Shown one piece after another: positions 56,102 to 63,337 of a DNA stretch of 64,000 nucleotides. The translations under genes were made by a program, and so were the position numbers. The notes under the pieces were generated by a model. The model had not been told where the DNA came from, did not search any database, and worked only from the letters and a program-made list of their open reading frames with translations. Position 1 is the first letter of the stretch. Every line of letters starts with the position of its first letter. The DNA is taken from assembly GCF_900109685.1 (NCBI RefSeq), contig NZ_FOBB01000015.1, positions 1 through 64,000 on the forward strand, in the 5' to 3' direction. This DNA is from Chitinophaga rupis (GTDB lineage: Bacteria; Bacteroidota; Bacteroidia; Chitinophagales; Chitinophagaceae).

Positions 56102-58165
56102 ATGTCAGTACAATACCTGATGGCAGATGATAAAACGCTGGCCGGTTCACTCGCGCGCCAGCTAATGGAAGGAGCGCCCCTGGACGAATATTATTTACAG
56201 GAAGAGACTTTACAGGCAAGGCGGCAGGAAACAGGGAACCCCGTGGAGGAAAATGAACGCATTGGCGTATGGACGCCTGTGTTGCGGGATGGCGCACAGT
56301 GGTATGTGCGTGATAACCGTTGTAACCGCGAGTGGTTTTACTGGGCTAATGTGCCTGCATTTCCGCTTAATAAGAACGGGCGCCGCCGCATTGTTTTCAC
56401 CGGTGAATCAGTAGCACGTGGTTTCCTGTATGACCCGGTATACAACCCGGTAATGGAGCTGCAGGCAAGGCTGGATGCCTGGCCCGGGTTGCCTGCAACC
56501 GAAGTGATAGACCTGGCCCGTAACGGAATGGATATGGCCATGCTGCAGGATACCTGTACCCGCAGCATGGTGCTGGAACCGGATGCGCTGGTTGTTTTTG
56601 CCGGCAATAACTGGCTGCGTGAGCTGTTTGCCGGCGGCCTGCAGCAAGAGGAGCTGGCTGCCCTTACGGCCAGGGCGCAGGCGGGCGACCTGGCAGGCTT
56701 CAGGAAAATAATGGAAGATAAGCTGACAGACAGCATTACCGGCTTCGCGGCGTATCTGCAAAAGCTGGCCGGCAGGCATAGAACAGAGGTGATCATAGTA
56801 TTACCGGCCTATAACCTGCTGGACTGGAAAAGCAGCGCGCTGGAGCAAAGAATGAGCCGGTTGGATGATGCCGACCTGCAGCACTGGCATACGCTCGCCA
56901 CAAAAGCACCCATGCAGCTGGCAGCCGGAGAATATGCCGCCGCAGCAGCAACAGCGGGCACACTGCTTACCCTGGACCTGGGTAACCCGCTGGGGTACGA
57001 AATACTGGCGGCCTGCAAGCTGCAGGATGGCGATCATACTGCGGCAGGCCGTTTATTACAGGAAGCGCGCGACACCGCAATATTTGGCCGTGCCAACAGC
57101 TGCGGGCGCAACCTGGAAATAAGCCGCGAATGCCTGAAAAAAATGACGGTAAAATACGGGTTCCATTGTGTGGACCTGCCCGGCATTTTTCAACACCACC
57201 TGGGCGGTGCGCTGCCAGGCAGGCAGCTTTTCCTTGACTATTGCCATATGACGGAGGAAGGCATAACGCTGGCAGTTACCCATATAGCTAATGCAGCTGT
57301 AAAGGCCTTGTATCCTGCAACCGGCGCCCCTGGCAGTGTTCCTGCCCCCCAGCTTAGCGCCGCGCAAAAAGCAATGGCCCATATTTTTGCGGCTATGCAT
57401 AATGCGCACAACGGGCAGCCGCAGGAGATCGTAACCTATCATTGCCGCAGGGCCGTTCAGTTATCCGGTACGGTGAACGGTTTTGTAAAACAGTATGCTG
57501 CCCTTGCCAGCAGGAAAATATCCAACGTGATCGGCAAAAATTATGAAGCGATACTGGCTAACGGGTATGCGCAGCAATACAGCAACGGGCACCTGCTGCT
57601 GCACCCCAGGGGAGAAAAGGCAATGGATATTTCCCTGGTAGATACGATGGTAAGCGCTATGCAGGAAACAGGCACGGATATACGCAATGCGGTGGAGCGC
57701 TGCCGCATTACCGAGCACGCAGCTGCTGTTGCTAACCTGCTGGAGCCTTATTATGCTTTACATAACTACCAGGATGCTGCTGCGCCTAAAAGTGCGTATT
57801 ATAAATGTACGCAGCCGGAATCCACGTTTTATTACATTGCTGCCGGTGCAGCTGCGGCAACCTTAACCGCCTGCGCCCGGCACACCGCTGCAGATGCAGG
57901 CACACTGCCGGTAGAGGTATATGTAAATGATGTATTGATAGCGTGCTGGGAATTGGCGGCAGACTGGCAAACTTACCGTTGTACTATTCCCGCAGCCCAT
58001 CTGCGAACAGCGGTGAACCGTATCCGCCTATGCAGCAAGCCCCTGGCAGCTTTGCCACTGGCCGCGCCGTTACAGCCGGCCCTTTCCTCATTGTACGATC
58101 TGTTATACCCTGCTTTTGGCGAAATTCATTCACTCACTATACAACAACCGGCTAACGCTCTTTAA
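56102..58165 (+). CDS. large SGNH-hydrolase-like protein, copy 2
   Basis: 687 residues, a full-length paralogue of the preceding gene with the same order of elements: GESVARG (Ser103), AGNNW, a helical middle section (LGNPLGYEILAACKLQDGD) and DYCHMTEEG (Asp379, His382), then a beta-rich C-terminal region. The two proteins align along their whole length but are well diverged, so the duplication is not recent. Retention of Ser, Asn, Asp and His in both copies argues that both are enzymes with different substrates or positions, instead of one being a degenerate partner. Cytoplasmic, in the same operon block as the carbamoyltransferase and PanD. Confidence 0.8.
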   Translation: MSVQYLMADDKTLAGSLARQLMEGAPLDEYYLQEETLQARRQETGNPVEENERIGVWTPVLRDGAQWYVRDNRCNREWFYWANVPAFPLNKNGRRRIVFTGESVARGFLYDPVYNPVMELQARLDAWPGLPATEVIDLARNGMDMAMLQDTCTRSMVLEPDALVVFAGNNWLRELFAGGLQQEELAALTARAQAGDLAGFRKIMEDKLTDSITGFAAYLQKLAGRHRTEVIIVLPAYNLLDWKSSALEQRMSRLDDADLQHWHTLATKAPMQLAAGEYAAAAATAGTLLTLDLGNPLGYEILAACKLQDGDHTAAGRLLQEARDTAIFGRANSCGRNLEISRECLKKMTVKYGFHCVDLPGIFQHHLGGALPGRQLFLDYCHMTEEGITLAVTHIANAAVKALYPATGAPGSVPAPQLSAAQKAMAHIFAAMHNAHNGQPQEIVTYHCRRAVQLSGTVNGFVKQYAALASRKISNVIGKNYEAILANGYAQQYSNGHLLLHPRGEKAMDISLVDTMVSAMQETGTDIRNAVERCRITEHAAAVANLLEPYYALHNYQDAAAPKSAYYKCTQPESTFYYIAAGAAAATLTACARHTAADAGTLPVEVYVNDVLIACWELAADWQTYRCTIPAAHLRTAVNRIRLCSKPLAALPLAAPLQPALSSLYDLLYPAFGEIHSLTIQQPANAL

Positions 58166-58187
58166 GATCACCCTTTAAACTGTATAC

Positions 58188-58535
58188 ATGAAAATAGAAG
58201 TCTTTAAATCCAAGATCCACCGTGTAAAAGTTACGGAGGCACAGCTTAATTATGTGGGCAGCATTACCATTGACCAGGACCTGATGGATGCCGCCAATCT
58301 TATTGAAGGAGAAAAGGTGCATGTGGTGAACTGTAATAATGGCGAGCGCCTGGAAACCTATATTATTACCGGTAAGCGCGGTAGCGGTACTATATGCCTG
58401 AACGGCCCTGCTGCACGAAAATGCGCTGTGGGGGATATTATCATCATTATCTCCTATGGGATAATGGATTTTGAAGAGGCCAAACAATTCAAACCCGCTG
58501 TAGTGTTTCCCGGAGAAGGGAATAAGCTGCCCTGA
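58188..58535 (+). CDS. panD: aspartate 1-decarboxylase
   Basis: 115 residues, slightly shorter than the E. coli enzyme (126). The self-cleavage site VGSITID places Gly24-Ser25 exactly where the pyruvoyl cofactor is formed; Lys9, Arg54 and Tyr58 of the active site are also present. The enzyme converts L-aspartate to beta-alanine and CO2. Beta-alanine is normally made for pantothenate, but here the gene is embedded 22 bases after the SGNH genes, in the accessory block of an NRPS cluster that has an A domain with a beta-alanine-class code (gene at 34116). A dedicated supply of beta-alanine for the peptide is therefore likely; no other pantothenate genes are nearby. Confidence 0.93.
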   Translation: MKIEVFKSKIHRVKVTEAQLNYVGSITIDQDLMDAANLIEGEKVHVVNCNNGERLETYIITGKRGSGTICLNGPAARKCAVGDIIIIISYGIMDFEEAKQFKPAVVFPGEGNKLP

Positions 58536-58565
58536 AAATAACCATCAACCCTCAAAAAAATAGTA

Positions 58566-59774
58566 ATGAAAGCCATACAAGCTGTCTTAAATAAGATACT
58601 GGACAATTGCCGGCAGATTGAAGCAGGTTTGGTGAAACGCGTTCTGATATTATATGAAGAGGCGGAATTCTTCATTGGTGATAACTGTTTGCGCTTTGAC
58701 CAGCTGAAATCCTGCAAGCCCTTTTTTAAAGGCGCTATGCTGGATATTAATTTCAATAATAAACATTTTGCCGAACGGTACCAGGCATTGGTACAGAATA
58801 ACCCTAATATTGACCATGCTACTTACCTGGCCTGGAAGGAAATAGATTTTGCGGTTTATGACGTGATCATCTGTATCACCTATGAGGAGGAAGCGCTGAT
58901 CAAACACCTGCAGGCGGAATATGGCGAAGCCCTCTTAAGCGGGCAATGGAACGCAGCTATCTTTTCCGCCACCTTGCACTACATGAAGCCCCTGGCCAAC
59001 TGTGATATTATTTTTCCTTCCTACGATGATCTGATGGATTATGCCGTTAGCACAGCCGGTTTGGAGCCGGTGGAGCTGTATTTAACGGATGCCGAAAGGG
59101 AGTGGGGCAATCAATGGCTGCGGGATCAGGGTTTAAAGGAAGATGAGCAGCTATTTATTATGCTGGATTCTACTTCCCGCAAGAAAAAATTGTTAAGGAC
59201 CAGCGTGTACTTTAACATATTAAGCCATTTGCTGGAACAGGAAAAGGTAAAGGTGCTGATCTTTGATGAAAAGAATATTGGCAAGGAAGCCTTTTACCGG
59301 CACTGGCTGGGCGATGAAAAAGCGGCACGGCTTATCTTCTCCAGGTCCCTGAAGCTGCGGGAAGATTTTTGCCTGCTGGGATCAGCTTACACTAAAATGA
59401 TCTTTGGCCCCTGCACGGGTTTAATGCATTGCGCTTCCTCTATTTACAATAATTTTATCAGGAATGGCATGCCACGCTCAGATGCGCCGCTGATGGTTAC
59501 CTATACCGGCAAATACTGGCGCCTGGATCAGATCTGGGATGCCTGTATCACCGCCTACTACTGGTGGGGTAATTCACCCCTGGTGAATTGCCTGATCATA
59601 AGAAAGGATGCAGAGCAGGCTGAAATGGTGGAGCTGCGAAACCTGAATGAAGAAGAGCGGAATGCCACAGACAACCTGCTTTTTTGTGATGCCTATACGG
59701 ATACTATGTTGATAGACTACCTCTCCTCAAAACTGAACCGGGCGCCTGTTGCTTTAATGGACGCTGTTGCATAA
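58566..59774 (+). CDS. GT9-like (heptosyltransferase-type) glycosyltransferase, putative
   Basis: 402 residues with no signal peptide or membrane segment. The C-terminal half resembles the nucleotide-sugar binding half of GT-B fold family 9 enzymes: strands near 200-215 (EDEQLFIMLDSTS), KVLIFDEKN, and FGPCTGLMHCASS (about 279-291), matching the usual G-[ND]-TGxMHxA signature of ADP-heptose transferases. The N-terminal half is not recognised and lacks the usual acceptor-domain motifs. If it is a glycosyltransferase, it could add a sugar to the peptide, which the neighbouring carbamoyltransferase and SGNH proteins might decorate. It is the last + strand gene of the block and ends 16 bases before a convergent gene. 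The family assignment is from a short motif and is tentative. Confidence 0.6.
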   Translation: MKAIQAVLNKILDNCRQIEAGLVKRVLILYEEAEFFIGDNCLRFDQLKSCKPFFKGAMLDINFNNKHFAERYQALVQNNPNIDHATYLAWKEIDFAVYDVIICITYEEEALIKHLQAEYGEALLSGQWNAAIFSATLHYMKPLANCDIIFPSYDDLMDYAVSTAGLEPVELYLTDAEREWGNQWLRDQGLKEDEQLFIMLDSTSRKKKLLRTSVYFNILSHLLEQEKVKVLIFDEKNIGKEAFYRHWLGDEKAARLIFSRSLKLREDFCLLGSAYTKMIFGPCTGLMHCASSIYNNFIRNGMPRSDAPLMVTYTGKYWRLDQIWDACITAYYWWGNSPLVNCLIIRKDAEQAEMVELRNLNEEERNATDNLLFCDAYTDTMLIDYLSSKLNRAPVALMDAVA

Positions 59775-59790
59775 GGTAAGCAGCTCCTGT

Positions 59791-60606
59791 TTACTGCGTA
59801 TAACCTTCCTGTTTATAACTGATCCTGATCATTACATAAGCAATAACTATTACCACCAGGTAAGGCACTATCCAGATTATGTCTGAAGCGGCCGTATTAA
59901 AATGGCCGCCCGTTACGTACCAGATGCCCATTCTGCTGGGTTCCTGTGCACGTGGTAACAGCTGCTGTGCAAGGTTCCACCCAAAGTGCAATCCCACAGC
60001 AAAATGCAGACGCCCGGTCTTAATAACAGCCAGCCCGAATAAAATGGAGCCGGCGCCGGTTGTCAGCAACGTTAACAGGATATCTGTCCAGCGCTGCCCT
60101 TCACTGACATGCATTAATCCGAAAAGTATGGCCAGGAACAGCTGGGCGGGCCATTCCCCCCACTTTTCCAGTAAAATACGGAACGGGTAACCCCTGAATG
60201 CCAGCTCCTGTGCAAATACAGAACAAAAGACTGTAATAAGAGTGGGTAACAGCATATACCAGTTGAACGCGGGATTTACATGCCAGCTAAAACCTGCGAT
60301 CAGCTTAATAATAAAAGCGGTCGCTAACAACATTAGTATGCCGGCCAGGGTACCGTACACAAGCAGCTTCCGGTCATGTTTATCGCCCCATACACAGCCG
60401 ATGCTTTCCCAGCTCCTGTTATCCAGCCGCAGTATCCAGCCTGTAAATATTAGCAGGAATGCGCAAAGGAACAGGTTAAATAACAGCGGGCCTCTAAAAG
60501 GCAGGAAGCCGGAAGTGAACTGCGCCAGGAAAATAAGCAGGTAATTGCCGCCAAGATAAATGAGTACACGCAGCAGAACAGGTAGTTTCATAAAGGAGGA
60601 TGACAT
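59791..60606 (-). CDS. CPBP-family intramembrane protein (glutamic-type protease-like)
   Basis: 271 residues, about eight hydrophobic segments. CPBP (type II CAAX-prenyl protease/bacteriocin self-immunity) motifs are visible: AQELAFRG for motif 1 (normally EExxxR), FGLMH for FxxxH, and GLHFGWN for HxxxN. The first Glu of motif 1 is Gln here, so proteolytic activity may be reduced or lost. Some family members protect producers from their own peptides; with its position beside a peptide cluster this is possible but unsupported. It is transcribed convergently towards the cluster, so it is probably not part of the biosynthetic operon. The start at 60606 (ATG) was kept; Met6 is an alternative. Confidence 0.85.
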   Translation of the reverse strand: MSSSFMKLPVLLRVLIYLGGNYLLIFLAQFTSGFLPFRGPLLFNLFLCAFLLIFTGWILRLDNRSWESIGCVWGDKHDRKLLVYGTLAGILMLLATAFIIKLIAGFSWHVNPAFNWYMLLPTLITVFCSVFAQELAFRGYPFRILLEKWGEWPAQLFLAILFGLMHVSEGQRWTDILLTLLTTGAGSILFGLAVIKTGRLHFAVGLHFGWNLAQQLLPRAQEPSRMGIWYVTGGHFNTAASDIIWIVPYLVVIVIAYVMIRISYKQEGYTQ

Positions 60607-60799
60607 ACAATAGGTTTAGATAGTAAGGTATATTACATAGCACAATTAATGCCGGGTTTCATCCGTAGCCATAGGATTTTGGGTTTCAAGATAACACCTT
60701 TCCTATTAAAGATCTACAGCCGGATAGTGTCTTAATCATTGCCAGAATAAGCTTCATTAAAATTAAGAACATTTCCATACGGCTCCTGTTACGGAGTAC

Positions 60800-60841
60800 A
60801 AAAGTGGACAAACCGAAGAACACTTCGGTTTGTCCACTTTT
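60800..60841 (+). terminator. intrinsic terminator, + strand
   Basis: A perfect 19-base-pair stem (60800-60818 with 60823-60841) closes an AACA loop, and the T-run from 60838 to 60846 follows on the + strand. There is no T-run on the other strand, so it should stop rightward transcription only. No + strand gene ends nearby; the closest is the glycosyltransferase-like gene 1 kb upstream. Confidence 0.88.
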
Positions 60842-60950
60842 TTTTTGTTCACATTATAACGCTGCTTTAGGACGAGCCATTTTGTGCGGAATATAGCCAG
60901 GCCTGGGCATCGGACGACCGTTGTGACCGGTTACCCTGAAATGCTATCAA

Positions 60951-60958
60951 TACTTTTG
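60951..60958 (+). promoter_or_regulatory. candidate Bacteroidota -7 promoter element
   Basis: TACTTTTG fits the Bacteroidota sigmaA -7 consensus TAnnTTTG and lies 41 bases upstream of the transporter ATG. A good -33 TTG at the usual distance is missing (a TTG lies at 60921, too far by several bases), so support is moderate. Confidence 0.4.
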
Positions 60959-60999
60959 AACTTTTCTTATCTTGGCTGCCGCCATTCAACTGTAGCATT

Positions 61000-61926
61000 A
61001 TGCCTGGACCATTAATCAGCAAACAAACCAAAGGTTTTCTCAGTATTATATTCGTTATGATGATATGGGGCAGCTCTTTCACTGTTACTAAAGTAGTAGT
61101 GACTGAATTGCCGCCGCATATCTTTGCCGGCATCCGGAATCTCATCGGTTGCGCCGCATTGTTGCCCTTCTATATTGTGCGGCGGCGTAAAGCAAAAGAC
61201 CACCTGCCATATGGAAAGCTTACGCTCATGGGCCTGGCAGGAACCACTCTTTACTATTTCGTATTCAATACAGGCATGAAGTATGTTGCCGCTACCACCG
61301 GAGCGCTCATCGAAGGGCTTGCGCCTGTAGCTATCGCCATTCCTGCAGCTATTATTCTGAAAGAGCATTTGAAGAAACGCGCTATCGCCGGAATTGTGCT
61401 GTCTGTTTCCGGAGTGATTCTGGTCGGCTTTGTAGGCAATGCTCAAAAATCGGAAAATGCTTTGCTGGGAAGTTTTATGATAGTAGGCGCGGTACTGTTA
61501 TGGACCGTCTATACCTTGCTATCCCGGAGCCTGAAAGAAACAGACACAGTACTGGTAACAACGGTCAGTACTTTTATCGGCACTGCATTATCTCTGCCCT
61601 TACCGGCATATGAGATCATTACTGAAGGCATGCCTGCTATTTCATGGAGAGCCTGGGCAGGAATGACCTACCTGGGAATATTTGCATCTGCTATAGCGTA
61701 TTCATTATATAACAAAGCGCTCGAAAGCCTGCCGGCTGCGCAGGTAGGGAACTTTCTGAACCTGAACCCTGTTATTGGCGCATTGATCGCTTTCCTATTC
61801 CTGAAAGATAGATTGACAGGATTACAAATGGCAGGAGGGGTGTTGGTGCTGGCGGGCATCTGGCTGAGCAGCCAGCGTGTAGGCACTTCTCAGCCTGCAG
61901 CTTCAAATAGTAAAATAGAGAAGTAG
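61000..61926 (+). CDS. DMT-superfamily (EamA) transporter
   Basis: 308 residues with ten predicted membrane segments in two EamA repeats (about 10-140 and 155-295). Typical features are IWGSSFTVTKVVV in the first segment and the Ala/Gly-rich LPAAQVGNFLNLNPVIGALIAFLFLKD in the second repeat. Members export or import metabolites and drugs across the inner membrane; the substrate cannot be told. A terminator hairpin separates it from the cluster, so it is probably unrelated to peptide export. The start ATG at 61000 leads straight into the first membrane segment after about 12 residues. Confidence 0.93.
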   Translation: MPGPLISKQTKGFLSIIFVMMIWGSSFTVTKVVVTELPPHIFAGIRNLIGCAALLPFYIVRRRKAKDHLPYGKLTLMGLAGTTLYYFVFNTGMKYVAATTGALIEGLAPVAIAIPAAIILKEHLKKRAIAGIVLSVSGVILVGFVGNAQKSENALLGSFMIVGAVLLWTVYTLLSRSLKETDTVLVTTVSTFIGTALSLPLPAYEIITEGMPAISWRAWAGMTYLGIFASAIAYSLYNKALESLPAAQVGNFLNLNPVIGALIAFLFLKDRLTGLQMAGGVLVLAGIWLSSQRVGTSQPAASNSKIEK

Positions 61927-62033
61927 TACATTGTTAATTGGGTCTCCACTTTTATATAAAAGGACGTGATTTCAACACCGCTAATACAACACGCCAGATT
62001 GCTACATTGAGATTTAATTCGGGTTAGTGTAAA

Positions 62034-62243
62034 ATGAATTTGAGTACCCCGATAGGTTTTAAAATTTTAATAGCTATTTTTGGTGACTATACTCTTAGAA
62101 ATAATAACGTGTCGAAACCTCTTAATAAAGCAAAAATGTCTTTCTTCTTAGATGAAGATGCTTGCAGAGCCTTCCTTAAAGAGACAGAAGCTAAAGAACT
62201 TGCAATCGTTGTAATAATCAATAACGTAATTAAATGCCATTAG
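62034..62243 (+). CDS. small hypothetical protein
   Basis: 69 residues, not recognised. It overlaps the next gene by ten bases (stop 62243, next ATG 62234), an arrangement typical of translational coupling, which is the main argument that it is real. Charged C-terminal half (FLDEDACRAFLKETEAKE); no membrane segment or signal. Its base composition is AT-richer than the cluster. It could also be a spurious frame. Confidence 0.45.
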   Translation: MNLSTPIGFKILIAIFGDYTLRNNNVSKPLNKAKMSFFLDEDACRAFLKETEAKELAIVVIINNVIKCH

Positions 62244-62815
62244 AACAGCTCATTGCCTATTTTGCCCAATATATCCCACTAAAGAATATTGAGAAGAATG
62301 AGTTGAAGAACCGCGTTATTGAAAAGCGGGTAAAACGCAGGCAGTTTATCCTTCAGGAAAACGATGTCTGCAAGTATTATTCTTTTGTTGTTTCAGGTTG
62401 CTTTAAAATGTATCGGGTTGATGATAACGGTGCTGAACATAACATTCAATTTGCAGCGGAAAATGACTGGATAGCCGATATCGGCAGCTTTCATTCGGGT
62501 AAACCAAGCCGGCTTTATATCGAAGCGATTGAGCCATCGGTGATTTTACAAATAGACGCAACTAACCTGATCTATCTATACCATAACCATCCCAAATTCG
62601 ACAGGATTTTCAGGGTCATTGCTGAAAATAAGTTTATAGAATTGCAAAACCGGGTTTTGCAAAACATCAGCTCAACAGGCGATGAGCGTTATCAAGCTTT
62701 CCTGGAACAGTATCCTAAGCTGGCCAACAGGTTACCTAACACCCAAATTGCATCCTACATCGGCATCACACCTGAATTTTTAAGTAAAATACGCCGTAAG
62801 GACGCCAAAAAATAA
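62234..62815 (+). CDS. Crp/Fnr-family transcriptional regulator
   Basis: 193 residues. An N-terminal cyclic-nucleotide-binding-like beta roll (about 20-120, with QENDVCKYYSFVVSGCFKMY) is followed by a long dimerisation helix and a short C-terminal helix-turn-helix (TQIASYIGITPEFLSKIRR). This is the common Bacteroidota form. The cAMP phosphate-binding motif is not conserved, so the effector is unknown. It lies just upstream of a SnoaL-like gene and an NmrA-like oxidoreductase, which it probably regulates; repeated CACTTAAC elements sit in the region immediately downstream. Confidence 0.92.
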   Translation: MPLEQLIAYFAQYIPLKNIEKNELKNRVIEKRVKRRQFILQENDVCKYYSFVVSGCFKMYRVDDNGAEHNIQFAAENDWIADIGSFHSGKPSRLYIEAIEPSVILQIDATNLIYLYHNHPKFDRIFRVIAENKFIELQNRVLQNISSTGDERYQAFLEQYPKLANRLPNTQIASYIGITPEFLSKIRRKDAKK

Positions 62816-62818
62816 ATA

Positions 62819-62910
62819 CACTTAACTTAGGTTAAGCCTATTTCTTAACCTTGTTTATGGGCTGGTTCTTTCAGGGAGGTGTTCCTTTGCATTGCACTTA
62901 ACAATAAGTG
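62819..62910. promoter_or_regulatory. repeated CACTTAAC elements, candidate operator
   Basis: CACTTAAC occurs at 62819-62826 and 62895-62902, with a further CTTAAC at 62844. Each full copy is the left arm of a short palindrome with a four-base spacer: CTTAAC-TTAG-GTTAAG (62821-62836) and CACTTA-ACAA-TAAGTG (62895-62910). The dyads lie between the Crp/Fnr gene and the SnoaL-like gene, which suggests dimeric regulator binding. Inference only. Confidence 0.4.
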
Positions 62911-62920
62911 TTTAATAAAA

Positions 62921-63319
62921 ATGGAAACACAGCAAGAACAGCCAGCAATAGAAAAATTAATCTTTTCTTTCAGCGATGCCTTTAATGCAACAGATATTTC
63001 AAAGACTGTCGCGTCATTCACATCCGATGGCGTTAACATGCCAAATAACGGTCCCGCTGCCAAAGGCACCGAACAATTAACCAAAGCTTTTGAAGTTCTA
63101 TTCAATTTTGCCGATATCAATATCCAGTATGTTATTGACGAAATCAACATAAGCGGCGAATATGCCTTTGCCCGGACAAATTCAAAGGTCACAACCATTG
63201 TCAAAGCAAGCGGAGATCAGATTTTTTTGGAAAACAAAGAATTGTTTGTATTGCGCAATCAACACGGGGAATGGAAAATCTCCCACTACATTTTCAACAA
63301 TACCAAGACTACCAAATAA
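62921..63319 (+). CDS. SnoaL/NTF2-like protein (DUF4440-type)
   Basis: 132 residues from the ATG at 62921; an in-frame GTG at 62879 would add 14 residues of poor quality. It has the small alpha+beta cone fold signature: amphipathic helices (IEKLIFSFSDAFNATD), the GVNMPNNGPAAKGTEQL turn, and C-terminal strands ending in GEWKISHYIFN. Proteins of this superfamily are ketosteroid-isomerase-like enzymes or ligand-binding proteins; the function here is unknown. It follows the Crp/Fnr gene and precedes an NmrA-like oxidoreductase by 18 bases, probably in one operon. Confidence 0.85.
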   Translation: METQQEQPAIEKLIFSFSDAFNATDISKTVASFTSDGVNMPNNGPAAKGTEQLTKAFEVLFNFADINIQYVIDEINISGEYAFARTNSKVTTIVKASGDQIFLENKELFVLRNQHGEWKISHYIFNNTKTTK

Positions 63320-63337
63320 TCATTAAAAAAAGACATT

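Larger units (their letters stand above)
60607..60999. other. 393-base intergenic region between divergent genes
   Basis: No convincing coding sequence. It is AT-richer than the cluster. It should contain the promoter of the minus-strand CPBP gene (no clear consensus seen), a strong + strand terminator hairpin at 60800-60841, and a Bacteroidota-type -7 element for the transporter gene at 60951. Confidence 0.6.

Noticed and set aside
61949..61962. 14-base perfect palindrome CTTTTATATAAAAG
   Set aside because: No loop and no T-run for a terminator, and AT-rich palindromes of this length occur by chance; no repeat of it was seen.
62879..62920. GTG start preceded by GGGAGG for the SnoaL-like protein
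   Set aside because: The added residues (FLCIALNNKC) do not fit the fold, this phylum makes little use of Shine-Dalgarno sites, and the ATG at 62921 in an A-rich context is more typical.
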